From the NCBI GenBank assembly GCA_002753305.1, contig PEAC01000009.1:1-57716 (forward strand): a DNA stretch of 57,716 nucleotides, in the 5' to 3' direction. This DNA is from Nitrospirae bacterium MYbin6. GTDB taxonomy: Bacteria; Nitrospirota; Thermodesulfovibrionia; Thermodesulfovibrionales; Magnetobacteriaceae. The translations under genes and the position numbers were made by a program. Shown piece after piece: positions 41,416-50,421 of the stretch. The notes beneath the pieces were generated by a model. The model saw only the letters and a program-made list of their open reading frames with translations, was not told the origin of the DNA and searched no databases. Numbering within the stretch: the stretch's first letter is position 1; every line of letters begins with the position of its first letter.

Positions 41416-42083
41416 AAATGGCAGAGAATAACTCAATGACGGATAATGCGGCTAATGCCGTAATAAACAATAGAGAAGAATCCCACAAAGTACTCATCGT
41501 AGAGGACGACACCGCGCTGCGAAAGCAGGTTTGCTTTGCCGTCGAGAAATACTATACCGTGTACGAGGCACAAAACAAAAGAGAGGCCGTTCGCACGTTC
41601 AAAGATGCAGACATTTCGGTGGTGGTCTTAGACCTTGGGCTTCCCCCTGCCGCGAACACGCCTGATGAGGGGCTGAAGATTATCGACTATGTCATTGAGA
41701 ACTCCGAGGCCAAGATAATTGTCCTCACCGGCCATGACAACGAAGACATAACGGCGGCTTCGATAAGGCGCGGAGTTTTTGACTACATAACTAAGCCCGT
41801 CAACACAGAGAAACTGATTTATGCAATCGAAAGGGCAATCCTTTTTAAGAAGTCTGAGCAGAAAATCAACGATGAAGGAGTAAAGCAGATTTCCGTTAAC
41901 GTAAAGCTTGGCGACGGACTCCAGTCAATCAGGGAGGAGGCTGAGAGGAAATTAATCCGTAAGGTACTCCTTGAGAACAATTACAATATCTACAAGTCTG
42001 CCAAGATAATCGGCATTAGGCGGGAGAACCTGTACTATTTCATTAAAAAATTCGGATGGAAAATAATGAGGAATGCCGTTTAA
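41412..42083 (+). CDS. Response regulator with Fis-type DNA-binding domain (RegA/PrrA-like)
   Basis: 223 residues. The receiver domain (about 25-145) has the acidic pocket in VEDD (31-33), phospho-acceptor Asp74 (VVVLDLGLP), the Thr in VLTGHD and the Lys in YITKPVN. A linker leads to a Fis-like helix-turn-helix (about 178-218: AERKLIRKVLLENNYNIYKSAKIIGIRRENLYYFIKK). There is no AAA+ sigma-54 domain, so it resembles RegA/PrrA/ActR rather than NtrC. About 24 extra residues precede the receiver. It overlaps the downstream histidine kinase by 11 bp. Confidence 0.88.
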   Translation: MKMAENNSMTDNAANAVINNREESHKVLIVEDDTALRKQVCFAVEKYYTVYEAQNKREAVRTFKDADISVVVLDLGLPPAANTPDEGLKIIDYVIENSEAKIIVLTGHDNEDITAASIRRGVFDYITKPVNTEKLIYAIERAILFKKSEQKINDEGVKQISVNVKLGDGLQSIREEAERKLIRKVLLENNYNIYKSAKIIGIRRENLYYFIKKFGWKIMRNAV

Positions 42084-43146
42084 GGGAAACTCCGCAGTAT
42101 TGTTGGCCGTAGCGGTACTGGCGGCAAGTGCTGCGGCGTGTGTCACATACTATCTGAATACGCTGCTAAGAGACAGATTCACAAAGGTTATCCTTGAGCT
42201 ATCTGAGGTAAATGCCCGTGCGCGCTATGACACAAATATGTTTTTATCGGAGATTTCCTCTTGTCTGAAAAAAATATTTGTTAAAGACTTCGCCTACCAT
42301 ATCTCATACGCCGGGACGAATCACAGGAGAGATCTCTCATGCACGGACCCCTTTATCTTCAAATCATATGACGACGGCGACCTGCGGTTGTCATTTACGA
42401 TGGTGCCATATTTTTGCAGGGGCGGGTTGAAGACACTCTATGCCTTAGTCCTTGATTATATTTTTTTAACCATAGAAACAGATGTTCTTATGAAAATCAG
42501 GATGCTCAACGATACCTTCACAAACGTCTTAAGGGTTCAGGTCTTCGTGCAGCATGACATAAAGAACATAGCCCAGTTTATCCAGACCTCTTACTATAAC
42601 CTCCAAAACCTGAAAGACGAGGCGGACGAACTCAGATATGTGAGATATCTGAAGGACTCCTACTCCCCGCTGATGTTAAAGGCGAATAAGATTATAAACA
42701 CACTAAATCTCAGGCCCTCGGACACGCCGGCCGTTATAAAAAATATAAATATCAAAGACGTTATCGAAAAACTGATAAGCCTGTACCATTTAAAATGTAA
42801 AATCGCCGGAGAAGGATCTGTTTATGCCAACGAGGGGACGATTTTTTTGATCTTCGACAACTTAATCAAGAACATGTACGACAAATTCCTCGACGAGGAA
42901 TTGGATTTAGCGATTGAGATAATAGACGAGCCAGACAAGATAAGGGTCATGGCCATCGACACGGGAAGCCATATTGCGGACATGGAAAGGATATTCGAGC
43001 CGTTTTATTCGACAAAGACCGGTGGCAGCGGCATCGGGCTGTTTCAGGTCAGGGCGCATGTCAGCAAACTTGGAGGCACGGTAACCGCGCAAAACATCGA
43101 AAACGGCGTTAGATTTGATATAATTCTACCAAAGGCCGACGCGTAA
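42073..43146 (+). CDS. Sensor histidine kinase
   Basis: 357 residues. One N-terminal membrane helix (about 8-27), a poorly conserved middle (70-150) that may be a GAF-like sensing region, then the phosphorylation segment FVQHDIKNIAQF with His161. The ATPase domain follows: N box NLIKN, G1 VMAIDTGS, F box EPFYSTK and G2 GGSGIGLFQVR. Partner of the response regulator encoded by the overlapping upstream gene. The signal is unknown. Confidence 0.88.
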   Translation: MPFKGNSAVLLAVAVLAASAAACVTYYLNTLLRDRFTKVILELSEVNARARYDTNMFLSEISSCLKKIFVKDFAYHISYAGTNHRRDLSCTDPFIFKSYDDGDLRLSFTMVPYFCRGGLKTLYALVLDYIFLTIETDVLMKIRMLNDTFTNVLRVQVFVQHDIKNIAQFIQTSYYNLQNLKDEADELRYVRYLKDSYSPLMLKANKIINTLNLRPSDTPAVIKNINIKDVIEKLISLYHLKCKIAGEGSVYANEGTIFLIFDNLIKNMYDKFLDEELDLAIEIIDEPDKIRVMAIDTGSHIADMERIFEPFYSTKTGGSGIGLFQVRAHVSKLGGTVTAQNIENGVRFDIILPKADA

Positions 43147-43170
43147 GGACTTCAGATACTATCTCAATGG

Positions 43171-43620
43171 CTACTTAACATTGCCAAAGGCATATTTAGA
43201 GATTAATTCTTCTATATCGACGGCCGATTCGGTTTCTCTTAGTTTATCGCCTTCTTTTAAATGCGGCTCCGACGCCCCAGGTGACAGTTGGACATATTTC
43301 TCGCCCAACAACCCCTTTGTCTTTACCGACGCTATCGTATCCTTCTGCAACTTTATGGCCGTGTTTATCGACATCGCCACCTCGGCCTGGTAGGTGTCGC
43401 CCTCAAGAGCGATCTCCCGTACCTTTCCAATCTCAACCCCTGCTATTTCAACCGGCGCGCCGCGCTTAAGGCCTCCGATTTTGTTGAACCGCGCGTGTAT
43501 CGTATAACCTTTTTCACCAAATATCCTTACATTTCCAAGCTGCATGGACAGATATGCCAGCGCTGCAAACCCTATGATTAAAAAAATGCCTGCCAGTAAT
43601 TCTATATCAAGCTTTTTCAC
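43171..43620 (-). CDS. MlaD-like MCE domain protein
   Basis: 149 residues from GTG 43620, with GGGGGGAA just upstream. A single N-terminal membrane helix (about 7-27) anchors one MCE domain (KIGGLKRGAPVEIAGVEIGKV, TKGLLGEKYVQLSPG). Such proteins bind lipids in the periplasm for transport between membranes. The usual partner genes (mlaE permease, mlaF ATPase) are not adjacent, so the rest of the system must lie elsewhere. Confidence 0.88.
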   Translation of the reverse strand: MKKLDIELLAGIFLIIGFAALAYLSMQLGNVRIFGEKGYTIHARFNKIGGLKRGAPVEIAGVEIGKVREIALEGDTYQAEVAMSINTAIKLQKDTIASVKTKGLLGEKYVQLSPGASEPHLKEGDKLRETESAVDIEELISKYAFGNVK

Positions 43621-43747
43621 GCATTCCCCCCAGGTTTTAGATTTACAGGCTCAAAAGGTCCATGGCAACTCGTTTCCCGTATTATATACAATCAATGTGA
43701 TTATAGCAATGCCCACACCGTCAATTTTGCAATATATTAGTTGTGCG

Positions 43748-44179
43748 CTATTCCCAGCTCATAACGTCTTTGTTTTCGCCTTCGCCACCCTCTGCCCCAT
43801 CGGCCCCGAATGTGTAGAGATCATAGTCGCTGTGTTTGCCGGGGTAGTTATAGTGGTATGGGCGTTTCCAGGGGTCAAGCGGTATTTTTTTCTTTAAATA
43901 AGGGCCGTCCCAGCCGTCAGTTCCGGGGTTTTTCTGCAGCACGTCAAGGCCCTCCTCTGACGAGGGAAAGCGGCCCGTGTCTACCTTGAACTGCTCGAGG
44001 GCCTGGCCAAGCAGCTCTATCTGAGCCTTGGCTGCCGCATGTTTGCTCTTTCCAACCTTACTAAATACGCGCGGCGCAACCAGTGCCGCCAGAAGCCCCA
44101 GTATCAGCATTACCACCAATAGCTCTATAAGCGTAAAGCCGCGTTTATCTCTCAGTATTAAAATATGTCTTATTCTCAT
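43748..44179 (-). CDS. gspG: Type II secretion major pseudopilin GspG
   Basis: 143 residues. The prepilin signal has a short basic leader, then RGFTLIELLVVMLILGLLAALVAPRV (cleavage after Gly14, Phe at +1 and Glu at +5). The C-terminal half carries the GspG calcium-loop region: GRFPSSEEGLDVL, DGWDGPYLKK, PLDPWKRPYHYNYPG and DLYTFGADG. It forms the pseudopilus of the type II secretion system. GGAGG lies 7 nt before the ATG. The secretin gspD is 8 kb away on the other strand. Confidence 0.93.
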   Translation of the reverse strand: MRIRHILILRDKRGFTLIELLVVMLILGLLAALVAPRVFSKVGKSKHAAAKAQIELLGQALEQFKVDTGRFPSSEEGLDVLQKNPGTDGWDGPYLKKKIPLDPWKRPYHYNYPGKHSDYDLYTFGADGAEGGEGENKDVMSWE

Positions 44180-44215
44180 TTTTTGTCCTCCATTTTCTGT
44201 GTTTGTTATATTACC

Positions 44216-44243
44216 ATAAAACTATACCCCTCCCCATTGTCAA
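44216..44243 (-). promoter_or_regulatory. Possible gspG promoter
   Basis: Minus strand: -35 TTGACA (44238-44243), 16-nt spacer, -10-like TTTTAT (44216-44221). The -10 is weak. Confidence 0.35.
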
Positions 44244-44418
44244 GACAAAAAATTTGATTCGGATGTACCCCGTATATACTTGCAAGCTGTCCTATTGTCT
44301 GCTCTGCCCTTACAGCCTCAATGGCTACCTTTGCCTTTTTATTGCTCTGTCCAGTTCTTGTGGAGTATTATATCTGCCAAGTATTGTGGTAGCATAATAT
44401 AGACACATCGGAAAATAA

Positions 44419-46077
44419 ATGATAAGACCAATAACATATACATCATATGTATTATTAATTGCGCTGTCAGGGTTCCTGTTTTTTTATAATCTTGGAGACC
44501 GCCTATTTTGGAATGACGAGGCAGAGACTGCCCTGCTTGCCGTTAACACAATCAAATACGGAGTCCCAAAGGTATTCGACGGTAAAAACACCATCAGCTA
44601 CTACGGTCCATCAACCGATGCAAACGCATCAATGGTCTGGACATGGTCGCCGTGGCTTGAGAAATACCTGGCCGCCGGTTCAATCGCCCTGCTGGGACAG
44701 AACACGGTTGCCGGACGGCTGCCATTTGCCTTAATCGGCTTTGCCGCCGTAGTATTTTTCTTATACGCCTCAATCAGAATTTATAAAGACCACGAGATTG
44801 CCTTCATAGGGCTGGTACTTTTCGTCTCCTCGGAAATAGTTATTCTGCACACCCGGCAGTGCCGGTATTATTCGATTATTATTTTTTCGCAGATTTGGCT
44901 TATCTATGCGGTTTATTGTCTCCTGCGCGGGGAAATCAAAAAGGGGATTTCACAGATTGCTATCTCCCTGAGCGTTCAGTTCTACTCAAACTACATCATT
45001 ACACTGGCAAATTTGTTGTCCATCGGGATTTTTGCCATTGCCGCAAGGGGTCGCTATCCCCGAATCCTGCGCCATGCCACCGCAGCTTTTTTGTGTTTTT
45101 TTGCCGTTGCCCTGCCGTGGATTTTATATTCCCAAATGTGGAATCAGGCCTCCTACATCGGGGGCGACAACATTTTTCATAAATTGATACGCTATCTTGT
45201 GGAGATTCACTTTCACGTAATACCGTTATTTCTACTCTTGATTCCCCTTGTGTTTTATCGCGTGAAGACCGCCAGGTTTGAGGATAGCAGGGACGATATA
45301 ACGCTGTTTCTCTGGATTAGCGTCCCCACGCATTTAGCCGTCCTGTTAATCCCACCAGGGATTTTCCAGCGCTATTTTATGGCACTTATACCGGTTTTAA
45401 TATTACTAGTTTCAGTGATATTGGTAAGATTCGTTAAGTCCGCGGCGCTTCGTGCCATAATTGTCTTACTTCTGTGCGCGACAAATATCCTCTCTTACAT
45501 TAGTGTTTATCCCATGAAGTTGCTTAACCCGTCATGGATGCCGCTGATAATCCATAGTGCGCGCATGCCTATAGTGAATTATATCTCTGAAATCACCCGG
45601 CCACATACGGACAGGCTGAAAGACGTAGTGAATTTTTTTAAGATAAATGCCGCACAGGGAGACTCCTACTGCGTGCCTCAGTCAACAAGCAGGCTTTATG
45701 ACTCGGCAATTGCCCTGACTTATTACCTGGATATAAAACAGATAGACTCAAAAGGAGGCTGCCTAAAAGCTATGGCAGAGATGCCGGATTGGATATTCTC
45801 CGAGGGCTTCTCAGGTGGGACTGACTGGTTCTTTAACGACACCATTAAAGACATTGAGACATTTTATGAGCCGGTTGATTTATACGTCCATAACCCGCAA
45901 AAAAGTGGATGGCCAACGCCGCAATACCTCTCCAAAGATGTAAAACATCTCGTCAATCTCCACAATTCATTCAAATGCGGAAGTATCCCTGACCCTGATA
46001 TTCACGATTCTTTCACATCTAAGGAGATAACAAAGCTGGTCGTCTATAAGAAAAGAAAGCCGCCTCCACAGCGTTAA
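44419..46077 (+). CDS. GT39-like membrane glycosyltransferase (PMT/ArnT type)
   Basis: 552 residues with about ten membrane helices in the first 390. The N-terminal loop after TM1 contains FWNDEAETALLAVN, the acidic Asp-Glu segment typical of GT-C fold enzymes that use lipid-linked sugars. It is followed by LEKYLAAGSIALLGQNTVAGRLPFALIG. The last 150 residues are soluble and probably periplasmic. It would transfer a sugar from a polyprenyl carrier to a lipid or protein. It converges with the kinase gene, overlapping its stop by 4 bp. Confidence 0.82.
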   Translation: MIRPITYTSYVLLIALSGFLFFYNLGDRLFWNDEAETALLAVNTIKYGVPKVFDGKNTISYYGPSTDANASMVWTWSPWLEKYLAAGSIALLGQNTVAGRLPFALIGFAAVVFFLYASIRIYKDHEIAFIGLVLFVSSEIVILHTRQCRYYSIIIFSQIWLIYAVYCLLRGEIKKGISQIAISLSVQFYSNYIITLANLLSIGIFAIAARGRYPRILRHATAAFLCFFAVALPWILYSQMWNQASYIGGDNIFHKLIRYLVEIHFHVIPLFLLLIPLVFYRVKTARFEDSRDDITLFLWISVPTHLAVLLIPPGIFQRYFMALIPVLILLVSVILVRFVKSAALRAIIVLLLCATNILSYISVYPMKLLNPSWMPLIIHSARMPIVNYISEITRPHTDRLKDVVNFFKINAAQGDSYCVPQSTSRLYDSAIALTYYLDIKQIDSKGGCLKAMAEMPDWIFSEGFSGGTDWFFNDTIKDIETFYEPVDLYVHNPQKSGWPTPQYLSKDVKHLVNLHNSFKCGSIPDPDIHDSFTSKEITKLVVYKKRKPPPQR

Positions 46078-47456
46078 CCGGCTGGTAGTGAGGGCTGTAG
46101 CCTGGCCTTCAGTGCCTCTACCTCAAGCGCCAGCTCACAGATCCTTTCATCGCTATGGTGGATGCGCTCCGAGAGCATTACGCTGAGACTCTTGTAGAGT
46201 TTCAGACAGAGATACGGTTCGGTTTTCCTTAACACAGTGTCGCTGATAGAGATACAGACCGTGTCAATATCTGTAACTGCCGAGGCGTAGCGCGGTGAGT
46301 TATTTAGAAACCCTAATTCTCCGAAGCAGTCGCCGCTTTTTAACTCCTTAAGCGGCGTCACCTTGCTGGCACCGGCTGATTTCTTCAAGAGTTTAACCTG
46401 CCCGGCTATTATTATATACATCTTATCGTCTATCGTGGCCTCTTTGAAAATCACAGCGCCCTTTCTGTATATCTTTTTACCGCTTAATGAAAACAGCTTC
46501 AACATCTCCGTTTCCGTGAAATCGGAAAAGAATATATACCTGCCCTGAAGCATTTTTATCAGTTCCAATTTGTTAAAATCAGCGGCCTGCGGGGTGGCCG
46601 CAGTTTTGTGCCTGCTGCGGGCCTCTAAATAAAACTCCAGCGCGTCTGCAAATTCACCGGCCGACTGAAAACGCTTCTTTTTGTCTTTCTCAAGCGTTTT
46701 CATGACGTATGAGCCTATTGTCTCGTTTAATGAGGGGTCGATGCTGTTGGGCAATTCCGGGTCTTTGTATACTATGTTGTCAAACAGTTCCTTAAAGTTC
46801 TCACCCGTAAACGGCTTCCTTCCAGTGAGAAACTCATACGATAGCACCCCTAGCGAAAACACATCGGTAAGCTTGTCTATCTCCTCCTCCTTTACCAGCT
46901 CCGGGGACATATAATAAGGCGTCCCGGTAAAGACCCCCTGAGTGTCATCATGCTTATTTGCCTGAGAGTCGAGTACGGCTATTCCAAAATCCATGACCTT
47001 TATCTGCATATCGTCCAGTACCATTATGTTTGCCGGTTTGATGTCCCTGTGTATGACGCCGTGCTGATGGGCATAGTGCAGCGTGCGCGCCAGGAGTACC
47101 AGTAGTGTAATCTTATCGTTTATCAGGAGCCTGGAGCCTTTTACGATTAAATCCTTAAGCGTTACCCCCTTTACGTACTCAAAGACAAGATAAAATGAAT
47201 TGTTCTCTTCGCCAACATCATGGATGACTGCAATGTTTGGATGGCTCAGACGCCCGGCAATTTTTGCCTCGTTGCAAAACTGTTTTATCATATTGTGCTC
47301 TATAGGCGTGAGGCCGTTACTGTCCATCTTTACTGTCTTGATTGCCACAATTCGATCAATTATTGTATCCCGTGCCTTGAGAACCATACCCATTGAACCT
47401 TCCCCAAGTTTTCCGATAATCTCATAACGGCCTACTTTATGTGCCGAATCCGCCAT
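46074..47456 (-). CDS. Ser/Thr protein kinase with C-terminal cyclic-nucleotide-binding domain
   Basis: 460 residues. The kinase domain (about 9-275) has the Gly loop GKLGEGSMGMVLKARD, Lys in VAIKTVK, the catalytic HRDIKPANIMV, DFGIAV and GTPYYMSPEL, so it looks active. Residues about 305-430 form a cNMP-binding domain (LFSLSGKKIYRKGAVIFKE, YIIIAGQVKLLKK, GDCFGELGFLNNSPRYASAVT). The phosphate-binding GELGFLNNSPRYA resembles the CAP/PKA cassette. No membrane helix is seen, so it is probably cytosolic. This order (kinase then cNMP domain) resembles eukaryotic PKG in reverse. Confidence 0.9.
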   Translation of the reverse strand: MADSAHKVGRYEIIGKLGEGSMGMVLKARDTIIDRIVAIKTVKMDSNGLTPIEHNMIKQFCNEAKIAGRLSHPNIAVIHDVGEENNSFYLVFEYVKGVTLKDLIVKGSRLLINDKITLLVLLARTLHYAHQHGVIHRDIKPANIMVLDDMQIKVMDFGIAVLDSQANKHDDTQGVFTGTPYYMSPELVKEEEIDKLTDVFSLGVLSYEFLTGRKPFTGENFKELFDNIVYKDPELPNSIDPSLNETIGSYVMKTLEKDKKKRFQSAGEFADALEFYLEARSRHKTAATPQAADFNKLELIKMLQGRYIFFSDFTETEMLKLFSLSGKKIYRKGAVIFKEATIDDKMYIIIAGQVKLLKKSAGASKVTPLKELKSGDCFGELGFLNNSPRYASAVTDIDTVCISISDTVLRKTEPYLCLKLYKSLSVMLSERIHHSDERICELALEVEALKARLQPSLPAG

Positions 47457-47552
47457 TATTATTTTCCGTTGGAGCAGCTTAGCCGGCTGTGCATGATTTA
47501 ATCAGGGATGTGAAAGGGAGTTTTTATAAAATGCAATTTTAATCGATAAGTC

Positions 47553-48176
47553 TTATAGATCATCGTCTTTACTGCACAGGTGGCGAAGGAGTTTCGAGCC
47601 TAACGGGGTTATCGAGTAACCCTTTCTCGTATTTGTAGAGATCAGGTGCAGGGCCTTGAGGTTTCTCATAAAGGTCTTTATCGTATCCGAAGGGATATCG
47701 ATCTCAGGCTCAAGGTCCTTCGACAGGATATACCCCTGGTCTTTCAGGATTTGAAGTGTCTTGCGTATCCACGGGGCCTGGTTCTTTTGCTCCAGGACGA
47801 GCAGTTGCTCTTTGATGTTAAATATCTCCGAGTCCTTTACGTTTCCCATCGACTTTTTGTAGTTTTCTATGTCCTCGCCGATGTACTCAAACTCAATCTT
47901 AACGGCCCTGTCCCTCTCTAAATCTACCTCTGTCTCCGCGTGTAAGCTGAAATCTATATTGAACTCCTCAATAGTCTCAAAACCACACCGCTTTATCTCA
48001 TCCATTGTGATATTCTGGATTTTCTTGAAATCAACATCGATAATCCGCAAGAGGCCGATATTGTGAGAGCGATAGATTTTCCCCCGCAACACGCGCAGCG
48101 TATCCCAGTGTCTGAAGGCTAAGGTTATCCTGCCTTCCCTTATGTTATCATAAAATCGTTTTTCAAACGATATCAT
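47553..48176 (-). CDS. ASCH-like domain protein with winged-helix end
   Basis: 207 residues. The N-terminal 85 residues (FEKRFYDNIREGRITLAFRHWDTLRVLRGKIYR, GLLRIIDVDFKKI) resemble ASCH/PUA-like domains, which are thought to bind RNA. The middle is acidic and helical. The end (LKDQGYILSKDLEPEI, FMRNLKALHLISTNTRKGYSITPLGSKLLRHL) looks like a winged helix of the regulator type. I infer a nucleic-acid-binding regulator; the target is unknown. Confidence 0.55.
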   Translation of the reverse strand: MISFEKRFYDNIREGRITLAFRHWDTLRVLRGKIYRSHNIGLLRIIDVDFKKIQNITMDEIKRCGFETIEEFNIDFSLHAETEVDLERDRAVKIEFEYIGEDIENYKKSMGNVKDSEIFNIKEQLLVLEQKNQAPWIRKTLQILKDQGYILSKDLEPEIDIPSDTIKTFMRNLKALHLISTNTRKGYSITPLGSKLLRHLCSKDDDL

Positions 48177-48342
48177 TCAGCTGGCATTATAGCATAAACT
48201 TAAGTAATAATCAAATAAAAATTACAAATCCGCAAAATTATTATATATATTATGGATTGTGAATGTAATGCCTCAAAATTGGCATACGTGATACCACTTA
48301 CTCCTTTGTTTAAGGTATAATTACAGAGGGCATCGGGTATAT

Positions 48343-50325
48343 ATGGATTTCAAACTCACAACCGGCTTTACACCTAAGGGAGACCAGCCAGAGGCTATCG
48401 CCAGCCTCACCACGGGCGCCAGAGATACCAGGCATCAGGTACTCTTGGGGGTTACAGGTTCGGGTAAGACCTTTACAATAGCCAATGTCGTCGCTAACTT
48501 AGGGATCCCTACTCTCGTTATCGCGCATAACAAGACCCTCGCGGCCCAGCTCTATGGCGAGTTCAGAGAGCTGTTTCCACAAAACGCCGTCGAGTACTTT
48601 GTCAGCTACTATGACTATTATCAACCGGAGGCCTATATCCCCAAGACCGACACATACATCGCAAAAGACTCCATGATAAACGAGGACATCGACAGACTCA
48701 GACACTCGGCCACAATGGCCGTCCTCGAGCGGCGCGATACCATAGTAGTGGCCTCCGTATCGTGTATCTACGGCATCGGCTCACCGGAGGACTACATGGG
48801 CATGCACCTTGTGATTAAAGAAGGAGACACGATAAGAAGAGATGAGCTTCTTGAGCGGCTCTCAGTGCTTCAGTATGAGCGCAGAGAGAAGGAGTTCAAG
48901 CGCGGCTCCATCAGGGTGCGCGGCGACATGGTCGAGGTATTTCCGGCCTTTTCTATGGATAAGGGGATCAGGATTGAGTATTTTGGCGACTCCATCGACG
49001 CCATCTATGAGTTTGACCACATTACGGGGCAGAGGCTAAGGCGCCTGAAGACGGCTGCCATATATCCCCGTTCCCACTGGATAACGCCAAGAGACAGAAT
49101 TGATGCCGCCCTCGCCGGGATTAAACGGGAAATGCGCGCACAGGTCGAGCATTTTCTGAGACAGGGCAAACCCGTTGAGGCACAGAGAATCGAACAGCGC
49201 ACCATGTTTGACCTTGAGATGCTGAAGGAGTTCGGCTTTTGCAATGGGATAGAAAACTACTCGCGCCACCTCAGCGGCAGGGCGCCCGGGGAGCCTCCAT
49301 ATACACTAATCAACTACTTCCCCGATGACATGCTGATTGTCATAGACGAATCCCACGTAACCGTGCCACAAATTGGCGGCATGTATGAGGGCGACAAGGC
49401 CAGGAAACAAACCCTGATAGACTACGGCTTCAGGCTCCCCTCGGCCCTGGATAACAGGCCATTAAGATTTACCGAGTTCGAGGAGCGCGTAAAGACGGCC
49501 ATATACGTCTCGGCCACGCCGGGCAAATACGAACTTGACAAGGCAGGCACAAACATCGTCGAGCAAATCATCAGGCCTACAGGGCTGTTGGACCCGGAAA
49601 TGTTTGTCCGCCCGGTCAGCGGCCAGGTCGACGATTTAATCAGAGAAATCCGCCTCGCAACCGACAGAAAAGAGCGCGTCCTTGTCACCACGCTGACAAA
49701 GAAAATGGCTGAAGACCTCTCGGAGTACTATAATGAACTGGGAATAAGGACACGCTACCTGCACTCTGACATTGACACACTTGACCGGGTGAAAATCCTC
49801 CAGGACCTGCGCATGGGTGTCTTTGACTGCCTCGTCGGGGTCAATCTGCTCAGAGAGGGGCTGGACTTGCCGGAGGTCTCCCTTGTGGCCATATTCGACG
49901 CCGATAAGGAGGGGTTTTTACGCTCTGAAAAGTCCCTGATACAAACGGCGGGCCGCGGGGCCAGAAACGTTAACAGCAAGGTGCTGCTCTACGCTGACAA
50001 AATAACCGGCTCCATGCAGCGCGCAATGGACGAGACCACACGCCGCCGTAAAAAACAGCTCCAATATAACGAAGAAATGGGAATAACCCCACAGACCATT
50101 ATTAACAACATTAAAAACATCCTCGCTACCATATATGAGGCCGATTACTGGACAGTCCCGGCGCCGGATGAGATTGAAATCCTTGACATATTCGATGAAA
50201 ACAAGCTGAACGATCTTGAGACACAGATGAAGGAGGCCGCAAGGAAACTTGATTTCGAACGAGCCGCCACTATCAGAGACAAAATAAAACTGATACGGGA
50301 AAAGGCCCTTGCCATCGGGATTTAA
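48343..50325 (+). CDS. uvrB: Excinuclease ABC subunit B
   Basis: 660 residues, normal length. UvrB verifies DNA damage and hands it to UvrC in nucleotide excision repair. Visible are the Walker [28 protein letters not shown] (beta-hairpin that clamps DNA), the helicase motifs [32 protein letters not shown] and QTAGRGARN, and the C-terminal UVR helix pair [24 protein letters not shown] for UvrC. A TATAAT-like box about 26 nt before the ATG probably serves as its -10. Confidence 0.97.
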   Translation: MDFKLTTGFTPKGDQPEAIASLTTGARDTRHQVLLGVTGSGKTFTIANVVANLGIPTLVIAHNKTLAAQLYGEFRELFPQNAVEYFVSYYDYYQPEAYIPKTDTYIAKDSMINEDIDRLRHSATMAVLERRDTIVVASVSCIYGIGSPEDYMGMHLVIKEGDTIRRDELLERLSVLQYERREKEFKRGSIRVRGDMVEVFPAFSMDKGIRIEYFGDSIDAIYEFDHITGQRLRRLKTAAIYPRSHWITPRDRIDAALAGIKREMRAQVEHFLRQGKPVEAQRIEQRTMFDLEMLKEFGFCNGIENYSRHLSGRAPGEPPYTLINYFPDDMLIVIDESHVTVPQIGGMYEGDKARKQTLIDYGFRLPSALDNRPLRFTEFEERVKTAIYVSATPGKYELDKAGTNIVEQIIRPTGLLDPEMFVRPVSGQVDDLIREIRLATDRKERVLVTTLTKKMAEDLSEYYNELGIRTRYLHSDIDTLDRVKILQDLRMGVFDCLVGVNLLREGLDLPEVSLVAIFDADKEGFLRSEKSLIQTAGRGARNVNSKVLLYADKITGSMQRAMDETTRRRKKQLQYNEEMGITPQTIINNIKNILATIYEADYWTVPAPDEIEILDIFDENKLNDLETQMKEAARKLDFERAATIRDKIKLIREKALAIGI

Positions 50326-50421
50326 CACGGCAACCCATGTAATTTACGGGCCGGAATTTGTATAATATACTATTAATGAACATGTGCCAGGAATAGTTAT
50401 ATTGCAGCGAAGGAGGGTATC

